Origin: Gimesia benthica
GTDB taxonomy: Bacteria; Planctomycetota; Planctomycetia; Planctomycetales; Planctomycetaceae
Assembly (NCBI RefSeq): GCF_009720525.1
Contig: NZ_CP043930.1
Span: forward strand, 7,390,001 to 7,454,000
Direction of reading: 5' to 3'
DNA: 64,000 nt
This document shows positions 1-9,569 of the stretch, in pieces. A model generated the notes under the pieces. It was not told where the DNA came from. It did not search any database and saw only the letters and a list, made by a program, of their open reading frames with translations. Position 1 is the first letter of the stretch, and each line of letters opens with the position of its first letter. A program made the position numbers and the translations under genes.

Positions 1-489
1 TTTCAATCAGCAGGTCGCGTAGCATGGTGCCTGATTGATCGGGTTGCCAGATATAGTATTCCAGGTGCAGGGAATGTTGGGCGTTTAGAATCGCCTGTTT
101 AATCAGGCCCAGTGTGCGGTTGGTATCTGTCAATAGTTCGATGCTGTTGCCATAAGTGGGCACGGTATGTGCGATGTTCTGTGCAAGTCGCATCAAATTC
201 TGATTCAGGACCAGGTACTCATCGTTGGAGAGCAGCTGGTTTTGAACGATCTGGGGGAGTTTAGGAGCCAGAGACTGATTGGCCCGCTCTTTCGATCTGG
301 AACGCCGTTGAACGCGGTTGATTCCGAAGAAGAGATAAATGATACCCCCAGGCCGGGGAGCAGCAGAATACTTAGAATCCAGGAAACGGTGGAGACGGGG
401 TGTCGTTTCTTCTGCAGCAGGATGTGGGGAATCAGCGCCAGCGTAATCAGGTAACCGGTAAGTGAGATTGTCGCTGTAATCCAGTCCAT
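1..489 (-). CDS. cls: Cardiolipin synthase, 5' part, apparently frameshifted
   Basis: Cardiolipin synthases join two phosphatidylglycerol molecules (or PG and PE) at the membrane. The ATG at 489-487 opens with a PLDc_N-type membrane segment (TATISLTGYLITLALIPHIL, then a second hydrophobic stretch). The initial frame fails in the G5 run (C5 on the plus strand at 345-349). One extra G restores GIIYLFFGINRVQRR and then an open frame to the window edge containing YGNSIELLTDTN and HLEYYIWQPD, characteristic of the first PLD domain. The HKD motifs would lie beyond the window. The gene is therefore both truncated by the window and broken by one base. A sequencing error is as likely as a real mutation. 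Family assignment is confident; functional status is unknown. Confidence 0.8.
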
Positions 490-717
490 CGAAAAGTCTC
501 TCGAGCGCCAGGAAGCATAATACATGCAGGAAGATCAATTTGATTCAGGATTATGCAGTAATCCACTGGTTTCTCCTACCTTGTTTTTCTGTATGGCTTG
601 AAAATTATGAGAAATTCGGGAACTCGGCGGGAATTCCGTTCGTCAAATCAACGCGAAATATTATGATTCCCGTCTGAAGCACTTCAAAAATAAACACATC
701 TTGATACAGGTCCTGCA

Positions 718-3700
718 ATGTTAAAGTTATCCATAAAAAAACACCTTCTCTGGTCATGCATGCTGGTTAGCCTGACCTCGCTGGGAGTTTATCTCTTTGC
801 GGCAGAAAAAAGTTCCCCCGAAGTCCGTTCGCTGGCAGATTCCTATCAGAAACAGGGAAACTACCGCGATGCCTGGGAACTGTATCAGAAGCTGGCAACC
901 CGACAGGATAGTTCAGCAACAGAGGTGGTGCATGATCTGCAGGCAGGCATCCAGTGTCTGCAGCGTTTGAACCGCGTCAGTGAAATCGACGCGTTTCGAA
1001 AAGCGATTCTCAAAGTACACAGCGATGAACCGCTGGTTCTCTCCAGTCTTGCAGAAACACTGATTCAGGGACCTTATTTTGGATATATCATCGATGGTGA
1101 GTTCATCCGCGGTCACCAGAGGGGTGGCAGTCGATATGTGAATACACGGGAACAGGACCGTCTCCGGGCCTTACAGCTGATGAGTCAGGCGGTTGAGGAA
1201 TTGAAGTCATCCAATGATCCAGCGCTCGCAGCCCAGATTTATGCTGACTATGCCAGATACCTGATGTCAGGCCGTCAGGGACGCGATGCCTGGAAGCTTC
1301 AGATTTTGACTGATCTTGAGGCAATACCCGACTACCAGAGCGTCGGGGTAGAACCTGGCAACTGGTTTCGTGGTGAACCCAGCGGAGGGTCGGAAGGGGC
1401 GCCCGTGGATGCGAATGGCAAGCCCGTTTACTATCGAGTGCCCGAGTCCTGGGAGGGAGCGGCTAATGATGGAGAACGCTGGCGATGGATGCTGGCGGAA
1501 TCAGTCAAACAGGAGCCCGGGCGGGAAGGGCGCGTGCTTCTGGAAGTCGCGAATTTTACCCGCAGTCAGTTTGGCGTTCAGACCCTGCAGCAATACTTTC
1601 CCCTGCTGTACCGGACTCGGGCGATGGACGATGCCAAGGAGGAAGAGCAGGTTAATCCCTATTCTCTGGAGAGTCTGAAAGAATCCGAAACCCTCGCACG
1701 TCTGGCTACGGGAATTCAACGCTTCGAGCTGCCCGCCGATCAGAATTATATTCTGCTTTACCAGAAGGTGATCTCACTGGGTAAAAGCAACCAGGCGGAA
1801 AACGCACTGGCTCAGTTGACGAGTGTCTTCGAGAACCGGAGACAGTATCCAGAAGCTGCTAAATACCTGCAGCAGAACATTCGAGAGTATGGTGATCCCG
1901 GGCAGAATAAACAGAAGCACCTGAATCAGATTGTTGGCAGCTGGGGAGAATTCGCACCCACTCAGACACAGGCCGCAGGTCAGGGGGCTAAGGTCGATTA
2001 TCGTTTCCGGAACGGTATGCAGGTCAGATTTGAAGCGTATGAGATCAACGTTGCTGAATTGTTGAAAGATGTCAAAGACTATCTCAAGTCACATCCGGAC
2101 CGCCTGGACTGGAATAAAATCAATATTTCCAACCTGGGATATCGTCTGGTTCAGGAACAGCAGAAAAAATATCAGGGTGAACTGGTTTCTCGCTGGGATA
2201 TGAAACTGGATCCTCTGGCAGGACACCGGGACCGTCGTGTGACTGTCACCACCCCGCTGCAGAATGCAGGAGCATATCTGCTGATCGCGAAAATGGAAGA
2301 CGGGAATACCAGTCGGATTGTCGTCTGGCTGGATGATACTGTCATCGTGCACAAGCGGATGGCAGACCGGACCTTCTATTATGTGGCTGATGCCCGCAGC
2401 GGGCAGCCGGTGCCGAATGCGAATCTGGAGTTTTTTGGATATCAGAACAAATACGTCGCCCGTAATCAGCGACAGACTCTGACCGCCAGTTTTGCAGAGC
2501 AGACCGATGAAAACGGTCAGGCATTTCCTGAAGAGAATCTACTGAAACGCGAGTTTCAATGGATTGCCATCGCCCGTACGAAGTCAGGTCGATTTGCCTA
2601 CCAGGGGTTCGATCGATTCTGGTACCAGCGGTCCCCCCAGGAAGAGTATCAGGTCAACAAGATTTATGGGATCACCGATCGTCCCGTCTACCGCCCTGGT
2701 CAGAAAGTCGATTATAAATTCTGGGTGCGGAACGTGGGCTATGATCTTTCGAAATCTGAGGAAGCCCTGTTTGATCAACGTGAGGTTACATTAAAGCTGA
2801 TCGGGCGAGATCAGAAACAGATCTTTGAAAAAACGCTCACGACCGACGAGTATGGCGGTGCAAACGGGGAGTGGGAGATTCCCCAAGATGCCGCTCTGGG
2901 CTCTTACAGTTTTGTGGTCGAAGTCAAATATGATTTTCCACCGGGGAATAAACGAAATCGCAGATTTGCTTCGTCGTTTTCGTTCCGCGTTGAGGAATAT
3001 AAGAAACCGGAATACGAAGTTTCAGTCGAGGCACCTGATGAACCCGTGGCACTGGGAGATACGATTAAAGCCAAAATTAAGGCAAAGTACTATTTTGGCA
3101 GTCCGGTGGTCAACGCGGAAGTCAAATACAAAGTAACGCGAACCTCTTACGAACAGCACTGGTATCCCTATGATCCGTGGGACTGGTTGTATGGATCCGG
3201 TTACTGGTGGTTTACCAGTGATCATCCCTGGTATCCCGGTTGGGGCCATTGGGGATGTATTGCCCCCGGTCCGTGGTGGATCCATCGTCGCTCTGCACCA
3301 CCAGAAGTTGTTATGTCGAATACGGTTCCAATTGGCAGCAATGGTGAGGTTGAAATCGAGATCGACACAGCGCTGGCGAAAGCGATTCACGGCGATGAAG
3401 ATCATCGATATGAGATTACTGCAGAAGTCGTTGACGAGTCTCGACGTACGATCGTGGGAAAAGGATCGGTACTGGTAGCCCGTGAACCCTTCAAAGTGTT
3501 TGCCTGGATGGATCGGGGGTATTACCGGGTTGGCGATTCGATGACGGCCAGCTTCAAGGCACAGACACTCGATCAGAAACCGGTCCAGGGAACCGGGAAG
3601 ATCGTGTTATACCATATTACCTACAATCAACGGGGAGAACCACAGGAAACGGCGGTCCAGGAATGGGACGTAATCCCGCAAGAGGAAGGTACAATCAATC

Positions 3701-6700
3701 AAAAGATGTCCGCGACTCAGGCCGGACAATATCGAGTTGCCTGTGTCGTAACGGACAGACAGGGGAAACAGATTGAAGGGGGCTCCCTGTTCACGATCCG
3801 AGGTGAAGGTTTTGACGGCAAGGAGTATCGATTCAATGACCTGGAAATCATTGTCGAAAAGAAAAATTACCAGCCGGGGGAAAAGGTCCGTCTGTTGATC
3901 AATACGAATCAGCCGGGCAGTACCATTTTGTTGTTTTTGCGTCCCGTGAATGGAGTCTATCAGAAACCCCAGGTGCTCAAGCTGGCTGGCAAGAGTACCA
4001 CTTATGAGCTGGACCTGACGTCCAAGGATCTGCCAAACCTGTTTGTGGAAGCTGTGACAATTCACCAGGGGCAGGTGTTTACCGAAGCACGTGAAATTGC
4101 CGTTCCACCAGAAAAACGGGTGGTCAACCTGGAAGTCGAATCCTCTGAAACAGAATATAAGCCCGGTCAAGACGCGACCGTGAAGCTGAAAGTGACCGAT
4201 GCAGAAGGAAATCCGGTCGAGGGTTCCCTGGTGCTGAGTGTCTATGACAAGAGTGTGGAGTACATCAGCGGCGGTTCGAATGTGAGTGATATCAAATCAT
4301 TCTTCTGGAAATGGAAACGTTCACATCACCCTTTGACCTACAGTAGTCTCAGTCGGAGTTTTCATAACCTGCTCAAGCAAGGTGAAATAGGCATGCAGGT
4401 GCTGGGGACTTTTGGAAATCTGATGCCTGCGAATGCTGATAAATCGGATCAATTCGGAGTCATGGAGGGTGCTGCTGGCGGGCTGGGGGCCATGCGTCGT
4501 TCAAGGGCTGTCGGTGCTACTCCGATGGCTGCAGCTCCGGAAGCAAATATGCTGATGGAAAAACAGGCCGATGCAGCCGTTGAATCAGTGGGACCCTCAG
4601 CGGTGGTCGAACCGGTCGTACGTCAGAATTTCGCAGATACCGCCTTTTGGAATGGCGCGATCAATACGGACCAGAATGGTCTGGCAGAGGTTTCCTTCAA
4701 GATGCCCGAAAATCTCACCAGTTGGAAGATTCGCAGCTGGTCAATGGGCGCAGGGACCATGGTAGGTGAAGGTCAGCGTGAAGTCGTCACTCGTAAAAAT
4801 CTGATTATTCGGCTCCAGGCTCCCCGGTTCTTTACAGAGACTGATGAAGTCGTGCTGAGTGCGAACGTGCATAACTACCTGAAGACATCCAAGGATGTGC
4901 AGGTCGTGCTTGAACTGGACGGCGATGCATTGGAACCGCTGGATGAACTGACTCAGACGGTGACGATTGACGCCAATGGCGAGAAACGGATTGACTGGCG
5001 GGTCAAAGCCTCACGGGCTGGTTTTGCCGTAATTCGTATGAAAGCACTGACCGACGAGGAATCCGATGCGATGCAGGTGACCTTCCCGGTCAAAGTGCAC
5101 GGAATTTTAAAAACAGAATCCTTTACCGGCAGTATTCGTCCTGGCGATACATCGGCCCAGATCAGTTTTCAGATTCCCGGCCAGCGGACGACGGAACTCA
5201 GTCGCCTGGAACTTCGTTATTCCCCCTCACTGGCAGGAGCGATGGTCGATGCACTGCCTTATCTGATTTACAACCCCCATAAAACTACAGATTGCACCCT
5301 GTATCGTTTTCTGCCAACCGTGATGACCCAGAACATTCTGAAACGAATGGGGCTGGATCTGAAGGAGATTGAGCGGAAACGGACTAACCTGAATGCCCAG
5401 GAAATTGGCGATGATCAGAAACGGGCTGAACAGTGGAAACGCTATGGTCAGAATCCGATCTTCAATCAGGCTGAGGCGGATCTGATCGTGAAGCAGGGCG
5501 TCGCAGATTTGACCAGTATGCAGTTGTCTGATGGTGGCTGGGGCTGGTTCTCTGGCTGGCAGGAACGGTCGTCTCCCTTCTTCACTGCCCGGGTTGTACA
5601 GGGGCTGGCCCTGGCGCAGCAGAGCGATGTTGCGCTGGTGCCCGGCACTTTGGAACGCGGGGTCGAGTGGTTGAAGAACTACCAGCAACAGGAAGTTCGG
5701 AAGCTTCTGAATGCACCAGCTAAAACGAAACCCTACAAAGAATATGTGTCCAACCTGGATGCCTATGTGTTCCTGGTTCTGGTCAATCAGGGCGTCACCA
5801 ATGAGCAGATGTATGATTTCCTGTATCGGGATCGTACTAAATTATCGGTCTATGCCTTGGGAATGTTGGGACTGGCGTCTCATAAGCTGGAACGTCAGGA
5901 TCGTCTGACGATGCTGATGGATAACATGGATCAGTACCTGGTACAGGATCCTGAAAATCAGACCGCTTATCTTAATCTGCCAGAAAACAACTGGTGGTGG
6001 CACTGGTACGGTAATGAAGTGGAAGCGAATGCTTACTATCTGAAGCTGTTGTCGAAAGTGGATCCGCAGAACCCCAAAGCGGCACAGCTGGTCAAGTATC
6101 TGCTTAACAACCGCAAGCACGCCACCTACTGGAGTTCTGTGTCGGACACTGCGATCGCAGTCGAAGCTCTGGCCGAGTACTGGACAGCCAGTGGAGAAGA
6201 TCAACCCGATCTGACTCTCGAAGTTTACCTGGATGGTGAGAAACAGAAAGAGGTGAAAATTACAGCCGCCGATCTGTTTACTTATGACAACAAGTTTGTC
6301 CTGGAAGGGGACGCATTGACTGCGGGGGCTCATCGTCTGGAGATCCGGAAGCAGGGGCGGGGGCCGGTATACTATAATGCTTATGTGACGTACTTCACCA
6401 AGGAAGATTTCATCACAGCCACAGGTTTGGAAGTCAAAGTGGAACGAAAGTATTACCAGCTGATTCCCGAAGACGCGGACATTAAAACGTCCGGCTCGGA
6501 AGGTCAGGTCGTCGATCAGCGTGTGGAGAAATACCAGCGTCAGGAAATCACACGTGAGGCTGCACTCAAGAGTGGCGACCTGGTGGAAGTGGAATTGATC
6601 TTCGACAGCAAAAATGACTATGAATATCTGGTATTCGAAGATTTCCGCGCCGCTGGTCTGGAACCGGTCGAACTCCGCAGCGGATACTCCTACAACGGAC

Positions 6701-6903
6701 TGAGGAACTATCAGGAATTTCGGGATGACCGCGTGGTCTTTTACATCCGACAACTGCCCCGCGGAAAACATAGTCTGAATTACCGGTTGCGAGCCGAAAT
6801 TCCCGGGAAGTTCAGTGGCTTACCGACTACGGGCGAGGGCATGTATGCTCCCGAACTCAAAGCCAATTCCGACGAAATGAAACTGCAAATCATCGATAAA
6901 TAA
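718..6903 (+). CDS. Alpha-2-macroglobulin family protein lacking the thioester motif
   Basis: A 2061-residue exported or membrane-anchored protein with an N-terminal hydrophobic segment (about residues 8-28). Bacterial alpha-2-macroglobulins are thought to trap proteases in the periplasm. Visible order: a helical TPR-like region (35-200), macroglobulin beta domains including the MG2-type YGITDRPVYRPGQ near 648, an Ala/Gly/Met-rich bait-like stretch (about 1248-1300), the A2M core FADTAFWNGAINT and LTSWKIRSWSM near 1307-1340, and a helical thioester-domain region (about 1500-1850, with GGWGWFSGWQERSSPFFTA). Where thioester family members carry GC-x-EQ before T-x-x-RFLP, this one has KTTDC (1522-1526), so no internal thioester can form; E. 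coli YfaS-type proteins also lack it. A Trp/Tyr/Pro-rich insert lies at 814-858. The stop lies 6 bases from the convergent next gene. Confidence 0.93.
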   Translation: MLKLSIKKHLLWSCMLVSLTSLGVYLFAAEKSSPEVRSLADSYQKQGNYRDAWELYQKLATRQDSSATEVVHDLQAGIQCLQRLNRVSEIDAFRKAILKVHSDEPLVLSSLAETLIQGPYFGYIIDGEFIRGHQRGGSRYVNTREQDRLRALQLMSQAVEELKSSNDPALAAQIYADYARYLMSGRQGRDAWKLQILTDLEAIPDYQSVGVEPGNWFRGEPSGGSEGAPVDANGKPVYYRVPESWEGAANDGERWRWMLAESVKQEPGREGRVLLEVANFTRSQFGVQTLQQYFPLLYRTRAMDDAKEEEQVNPYSLESLKESETLARLATGIQRFELPADQNYILLYQKVISLGKSNQAENALAQLTSVFENRRQYPEAAKYLQQNIREYGDPGQNKQKHLNQIVGSWGEFAPTQTQAAGQGAKVDYRFRNGMQVRFEAYEINVAELLKDVKDYLKSHPDRLDWNKINISNLGYRLVQEQQKKYQGELVSRWDMKLDPLAGHRDRRVTVTTPLQNAGAYLLIAKMEDGNTSRIVVWLDDTVIVHKRMADRTFYYVADARSGQPVPNANLEFFGYQNKYVARNQRQTLTASFAEQTDENGQAFPEENLLKREFQWIAIARTKSGRFAYQGFDRFWYQRSPQEEYQVNKIYGITDRPVYRPGQKVDYKFWVRNVGYDLSKSEEALFDQREVTLKLIGRDQKQIFEKTLTTDEYGGANGEWEIPQDAALGSYSFVVEVKYDFPPGNKRNRRFASSFSFRVEEYKKPEYEVSVEAPDEPVALGDTIKAKIKAKYYFGSPVVNAEVKYKVTRTSYEQHWYPYDPWDWLYGSGYWWFTSDHPWYPGWGHWGCIAPGPWWIHRRSAPPEVVMSNTVPIGSNGEVEIEIDTALAKAIHGDEDHRYEITAEVVDESRRTIVGKGSVLVAREPFKVFAWMDRGYYRVGDSMTASFKAQTLDQKPVQGTGKIVLYHITYNQRGEPQETAVQEWDVIPQEEGTINQKMSATQAGQYRVACVVTDRQGKQIEGGSLFTIRGEGFDGKEYRFNDLEIIVEKKNYQPGEKVRLLINTNQPGSTILLFLRPVNGVYQKPQVLKLAGKSTTYELDLTSKDLPNLFVEAVTIHQGQVFTEAREIAVPPEKRVVNLEVESSETEYKPGQDATVKLKVTDAEGNPVEGSLVLSVYDKSVEYISGGSNVSDIKSFFWKWKRSHHPLTYSSLSRSFHNLLKQGEIGMQVLGTFGNLMPANADKSDQFGVMEGAAGGLGAMRRSRAVGATPMAAAPEANMLMEKQADAAVESVGPSAVVEPVVRQNFADTAFWNGAINTDQNGLAEVSFKMPENLTSWKIRSWSMGAGTMVGEGQREVVTRKNLIIRLQAPRFFTETDEVVLSANVHNYLKTSKDVQVVLELDGDALEPLDELTQTVTIDANGEKRIDWRVKASRAGFAVIRMKALTDEESDAMQVTFPVKVHGILKTESFTGSIRPGDTSAQISFQIPGQRTTELSRLELRYSPSLAGAMVDALPYLIYNPHKTTDCTLYRFLPTVMTQNILKRMGLDLKEIERKRTNLNAQEIGDDQKRAEQWKRYGQNPIFNQAEADLIVKQGVADLTSMQLSDGGWGWFSGWQERSSPFFTARVVQGLALAQQSDVALVPGTLERGVEWLKNYQQQEVRKLLNAPAKTKPYKEYVSNLDAYVFLVLVNQGVTNEQMYDFLYRDRTKLSVYALGMLGLASHKLERQDRLTMLMDNMDQYLVQDPENQTAYLNLPENNWWWHWYGNEVEANAYYLKLLSKVDPQNPKAAQLVKYLLNNRKHATYWSSVSDTAIAVEALAEYWTASGEDQPDLTLEVYLDGEKQKEVKITAADLFTYDNKFVLEGDALTAGAHRLEIRKQGRGPVYYNAYVTYFTKEDFITATGLEVKVERKYYQLIPEDADIKTSGSEGQVVDQRVEKYQRQEITREAALKSGDLVEVELIFDSKNDYEYLVFEDFRAAGLEPVELRSGYSYNGLRNYQEFRDDRVVFYIRQLPRGKHSLNYRLRAEIPGKFSGLPTTGEGMYAPELKANSDEMKLQIIDK

Positions 6904-6909
6904 TCGAGG

Positions 6910-8886
6910 TCAGATCGGCTCCCAGAAGGTACCATTCCATCTGCTGAGCCGATTCTGTTTTGCATCGAACAGATAGAGCGTGCGTTGTGGGAAGATTTGC
7001 TGCACACGGGCAGGGGGATACTGATCGGGAATGTAACGACCGGTCAGGATCTCCTGTTGTTTCAGGTCGGGCGAGTTGATGACGTAGTCGATGTGTCGAT
7101 CGTGCGGATCGTGGGCGATGAGCATCATCGCGGGACGTTTGATTTGCGGATGATGATTCAGCATCTGCTGAAACTGAAAATGTTTGAGACGTGAGAAGGC
7201 AACATTACTCACGATGATTTCCAGCTTGGAGACACCCCAGAGTGGGGGTAGGACCGTCAGGTTAGTCAGGAAGGCGGCCAGCATCATGGCCAGCCAGAGA
7301 ACGCACATCAGGGGACGGTCGATTTGTTGCCAGATCCGAAACAGCGTCTGCGTGGCGCGGGCAAAGATCAGCGCCCAGAGCGGGCCGGTTTCGAAGACGT
7401 AATGCCAGTGCATGATGCCGTCGTACCAGTAGGGGATGTGGACAACGTGCAGTGATATGATGGAAGCGATTACCAGCCACCAGCGGGACCACTGTTTCCA
7501 TTCAGTTAATAGAAAGACCAGCGCTGCCAGGGAGAGAGGGATAATTCCCAGCGTCCACTGCAGGCTGGCCAGGAATCGGTTCTGTACATTCTGGACAGCC
7601 AGAGCCGGCGTCAGGTTTTCGGCCCACTTGTCGTAATTATTTAGGACCTTGGGCCCCAGTTTCTGCTCTCCCCGGATGACATTATTGAAACCATACACGT
7701 GCCGAGGGGTGTAGATATCGGTATAGAGCTGATAGGGCATCTTCCAGCCGCTACCGGTGATTGACTGATTATACAGAAACAGACAGATTAACCCGCACGC
7801 CAGGGGCAGCGCCAGTCCCGCCACAGGCAACCAGATTTGCCGGGCTGAGCTTTCGGTTTCTGTTTTCTTTATTTTTTGCAGACACCAGCGGACCAGTTGA
7901 ACTGCCTGCCAGATTCCAAACGGGAGGGCAAAGCCGGCCGCCGTCATGGGGCGACACAGCATCGCGAAACTGAGTCCGAGCCCTGCCAGTAAGGCGTCCC
8001 CAAACGAACTGGTTCGCTGCATGCGCAGGTAGGCCCAGAGAAAGAGGGACAGTCCGACCAGGGTGGGATGATGGGCCAGTAACAGGTTACTGAAGATCGC
8101 CATCCCCGGGGAGAATGCAATGATCAGGCCGACCAGTAAGCCGACGCCATTTCCTCCGAGCTCTCGTGCTGCCCAGAAGAAAAAGAACGTCGTAATCCCA
8201 CCCGCGAGCCAGTACCCCCAGTAAGGATGTCCCCAGGCGAGAAACGGGGCCAGCCAGAGTCCTGTGCCTGGAAAATAGCGGCTGGCCATCTTTCCTTCGT
8301 TCAGGACATGGACCTGGTCGAAGAGTTCTGGTGCCTCAGCATGACTGGGAAATGAAGTCCGTCCAGCCAATAAAGTTTCCGCCTGAAACAGGTAGCTGTA
8401 TTCATCATGATACGCCGGGGGAAGGTCGCCGAGAGTGAGTTCTCGTTCGGCATCCACAATATGATCTGCAGTCCAGCCGCTGATAAAAAGTGATGTCAAC
8501 GCCAGGAGCAGGCTGATCGAAATAGCAAACCAGTCCCGTTGTTTGTCGCTACGCTTTTTCTCGACCCACGACTGGGAGAGTCGGGGACGCAGGAACCGAG
8601 TGAAGAATCCCCAATGGATGGGGAGTGGCAGCCACCAGCAGAGTGGGCTGAAGAGGAGCAGTATGAAATACGGCGTCGTGTCGACATTCACGTACAGAAA
8701 GAAGCGGGACAGCCAGGGGAGTTGCAGATTCTCGGATTCAATCCGGTTCCATTCATAGGGGGCCAGTAAGGAGAGCAATCCGATCAGGAACAACAGATGG
8801 ATCAGCGGAATCCAGCGTGAGGGGGAGGTAGGTGTCATCTCCGCTCCCGAGTTGGGCTGGGAGGAAGGTTGCTGTTTCGAATTCAT
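6910..8886 (-). CDS. Polytopic membrane protein, GT-C (ArnT/PMT-like) glycosyltransferase candidate
   Basis: A 658-residue protein with roughly ten or more hydrophobic segments and a hydrophilic C-terminal tail of about 90 residues. Family 39/83 (GT-C) glycosyltransferases use polyprenyl-linked sugars on the outer face of the cytoplasmic membrane. After two membrane segments, the periplasmic loop YHDEYSYLFQAETLLAGR resembles the acidic DE motif and the following 'F..A..L..G' pattern of that superfamily. The loop with FPGTGLWLAPF and the later CRPMTAAGFALPFG fit as well. Acceptor and sugar cannot be deduced. It converges on the alpha-2-macroglobulin gene with a 6-base gap and no hairpin between them. 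The start is the ATG at 8886. Family call is moderately sure, substrate unknown. Confidence 0.75.
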   Translation of the reverse strand: MNSKQQPSSQPNSGAEMTPTSPSRWIPLIHLLFLIGLLSLLAPYEWNRIESENLQLPWLSRFFLYVNVDTTPYFILLLFSPLCWWLPLPIHWGFFTRFLRPRLSQSWVEKKRSDKQRDWFAISISLLLALTSLFISGWTADHIVDAERELTLGDLPPAYHDEYSYLFQAETLLAGRTSFPSHAEAPELFDQVHVLNEGKMASRYFPGTGLWLAPFLAWGHPYWGYWLAGGITTFFFFWAARELGGNGVGLLVGLIIAFSPGMAIFSNLLLAHHPTLVGLSLFLWAYLRMQRTSSFGDALLAGLGLSFAMLCRPMTAAGFALPFGIWQAVQLVRWCLQKIKKTETESSARQIWLPVAGLALPLACGLICLFLYNQSITGSGWKMPYQLYTDIYTPRHVYGFNNVIRGEQKLGPKVLNNYDKWAENLTPALAVQNVQNRFLASLQWTLGIIPLSLAALVFLLTEWKQWSRWWLVIASIISLHVVHIPYWYDGIMHWHYVFETGPLWALIFARATQTLFRIWQQIDRPLMCVLWLAMMLAAFLTNLTVLPPLWGVSKLEIIVSNVAFSRLKHFQFQQMLNHHPQIKRPAMMLIAHDPHDRHIDYVINSPDLKQQEILTGRYIPDQYPPARVQQIFPQRTLYLFDAKQNRLSRWNGTFWEPI

Positions 8887-8982
8887 GAATCGTATTGATT
8901 TCTGCGGATTGGAACCTGCTGCGAGTTCAAAGGAAAATCATAGACTTCTATTCCTTAAAGAGAGTATAGCTGTGCCGATTGG

Positions 8983-9021
8983 AAAAAAGAAAGGCGTGAT
9001 CTCCGAGTAGACCACGCCTTT
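8983..9021 (-). terminator. Rho-independent terminator of the small exported protein gene
   Basis: Read on the minus strand, the stem AAAGGCGTG / CACGCCTTT (9021-9013 with 8998-8990) closes a 14-base loop and is followed by CTTTTTT (8989-8983). It lies just downstream of the minus-strand gene ending at 9043. Confidence 0.8.
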
Positions 9022-9042
9022 TTCAGGGAACAGAGACAGATC

Positions 9043-9441
9043 TCAGTTTTTCTTTTTAGCGGCCTTCTTTTTCTCGATCTGTTCCAGGATTTCTCCCAGA
9101 ATTGATTTCTGTGAGGCTGAGAGTACTTCCGCGCACTCGGCGTCTTTTTTCGCATCGATTTCAGCGAGTTGTTTCTTCAGACTGTCGATCTGGGCTTTAT
9201 AGTCCTTCTGTATTTTATAAATCTTCTCGCGCTGGTCATCCGTGAGATTCAGCTTTCCATAGTGATTGGGTAAGCGGACTTTCCGTTTGGCAGGAGCCTT
9301 TGTGCCTTCCGTTTTTTTAGCGGCGGGCTTTGCAGACTCGCCCTCTTTTTGCTGAGCCGGAATAGAATCGGCCGTACAGACGGTGAATGCGATCACTGTG
9401 GACAAAATGGCAATCATTTTCAAAGCATGCTGTTTCAACAT
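9043..9441 (-). CDS. Small exported LTxxQ-like (Spy/CpxP-type) helical protein
   Basis: About 132 residues from the ATG at 9441, chosen because GAGGGGGAAA lies at good spacing upstream and a signal peptide follows (MLKQHALKMIAILSTVIAFT). An in-frame start farther upstream (9534) has no such site. The mature part is a Lys/Ala-rich linker followed by a helical domain with LNLTDDQREKIYKIQKDYK, matching the LTxxQ pattern of periplasmic Spy/CpxP-like proteins, then a Lys-rich tail (KKKAAKKKN). Spy/CpxP proteins act as periplasmic chaperones or stress sensors; whether this one does is inference. A clear terminator follows and two palindromes sit upstream. Confidence 0.8.
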   Translation of the reverse strand: MLKQHALKMIAILSTVIAFTVCTADSIPAQQKEGESAKPAAKKTEGTKAPAKRKVRLPNHYGKLNLTDDQREKIYKIQKDYKAQIDSLKKQLAEIDAKKDAECAEVLSASQKSILGEILEQIEKKKAAKKKN

Positions 9442-9480
9442 GGCTTTCCCCCTCGTTAAACAACTGGAAATTGTAAACCG

Positions 9481-9520
9481 CCCCCATGGGGGCCACGTGT
9501 ATATTATTGTGTACACGTGG
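9481..9520. promoter_or_regulatory. Two adjacent palindromes upstream of the LTxxQ-like gene
   Basis: CCCCCATGGGGG (9481-9492) is a perfect 12-base palindrome. It abuts an inverted repeat CCACGTGTA (9493-9501) / TACACGTGG (9512-9520) with a 10-base spacer. They lie 40-80 bases upstream of the ATG at 9441, where an operator or a 5'-UTR hairpin could sit. The binding factor is unknown. Confidence 0.4.
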
Positions 9521-9569
9521 ATTTTTGTGTTCAACTGTTATTACCGAGATAATCCGAAAAAACTGATAA

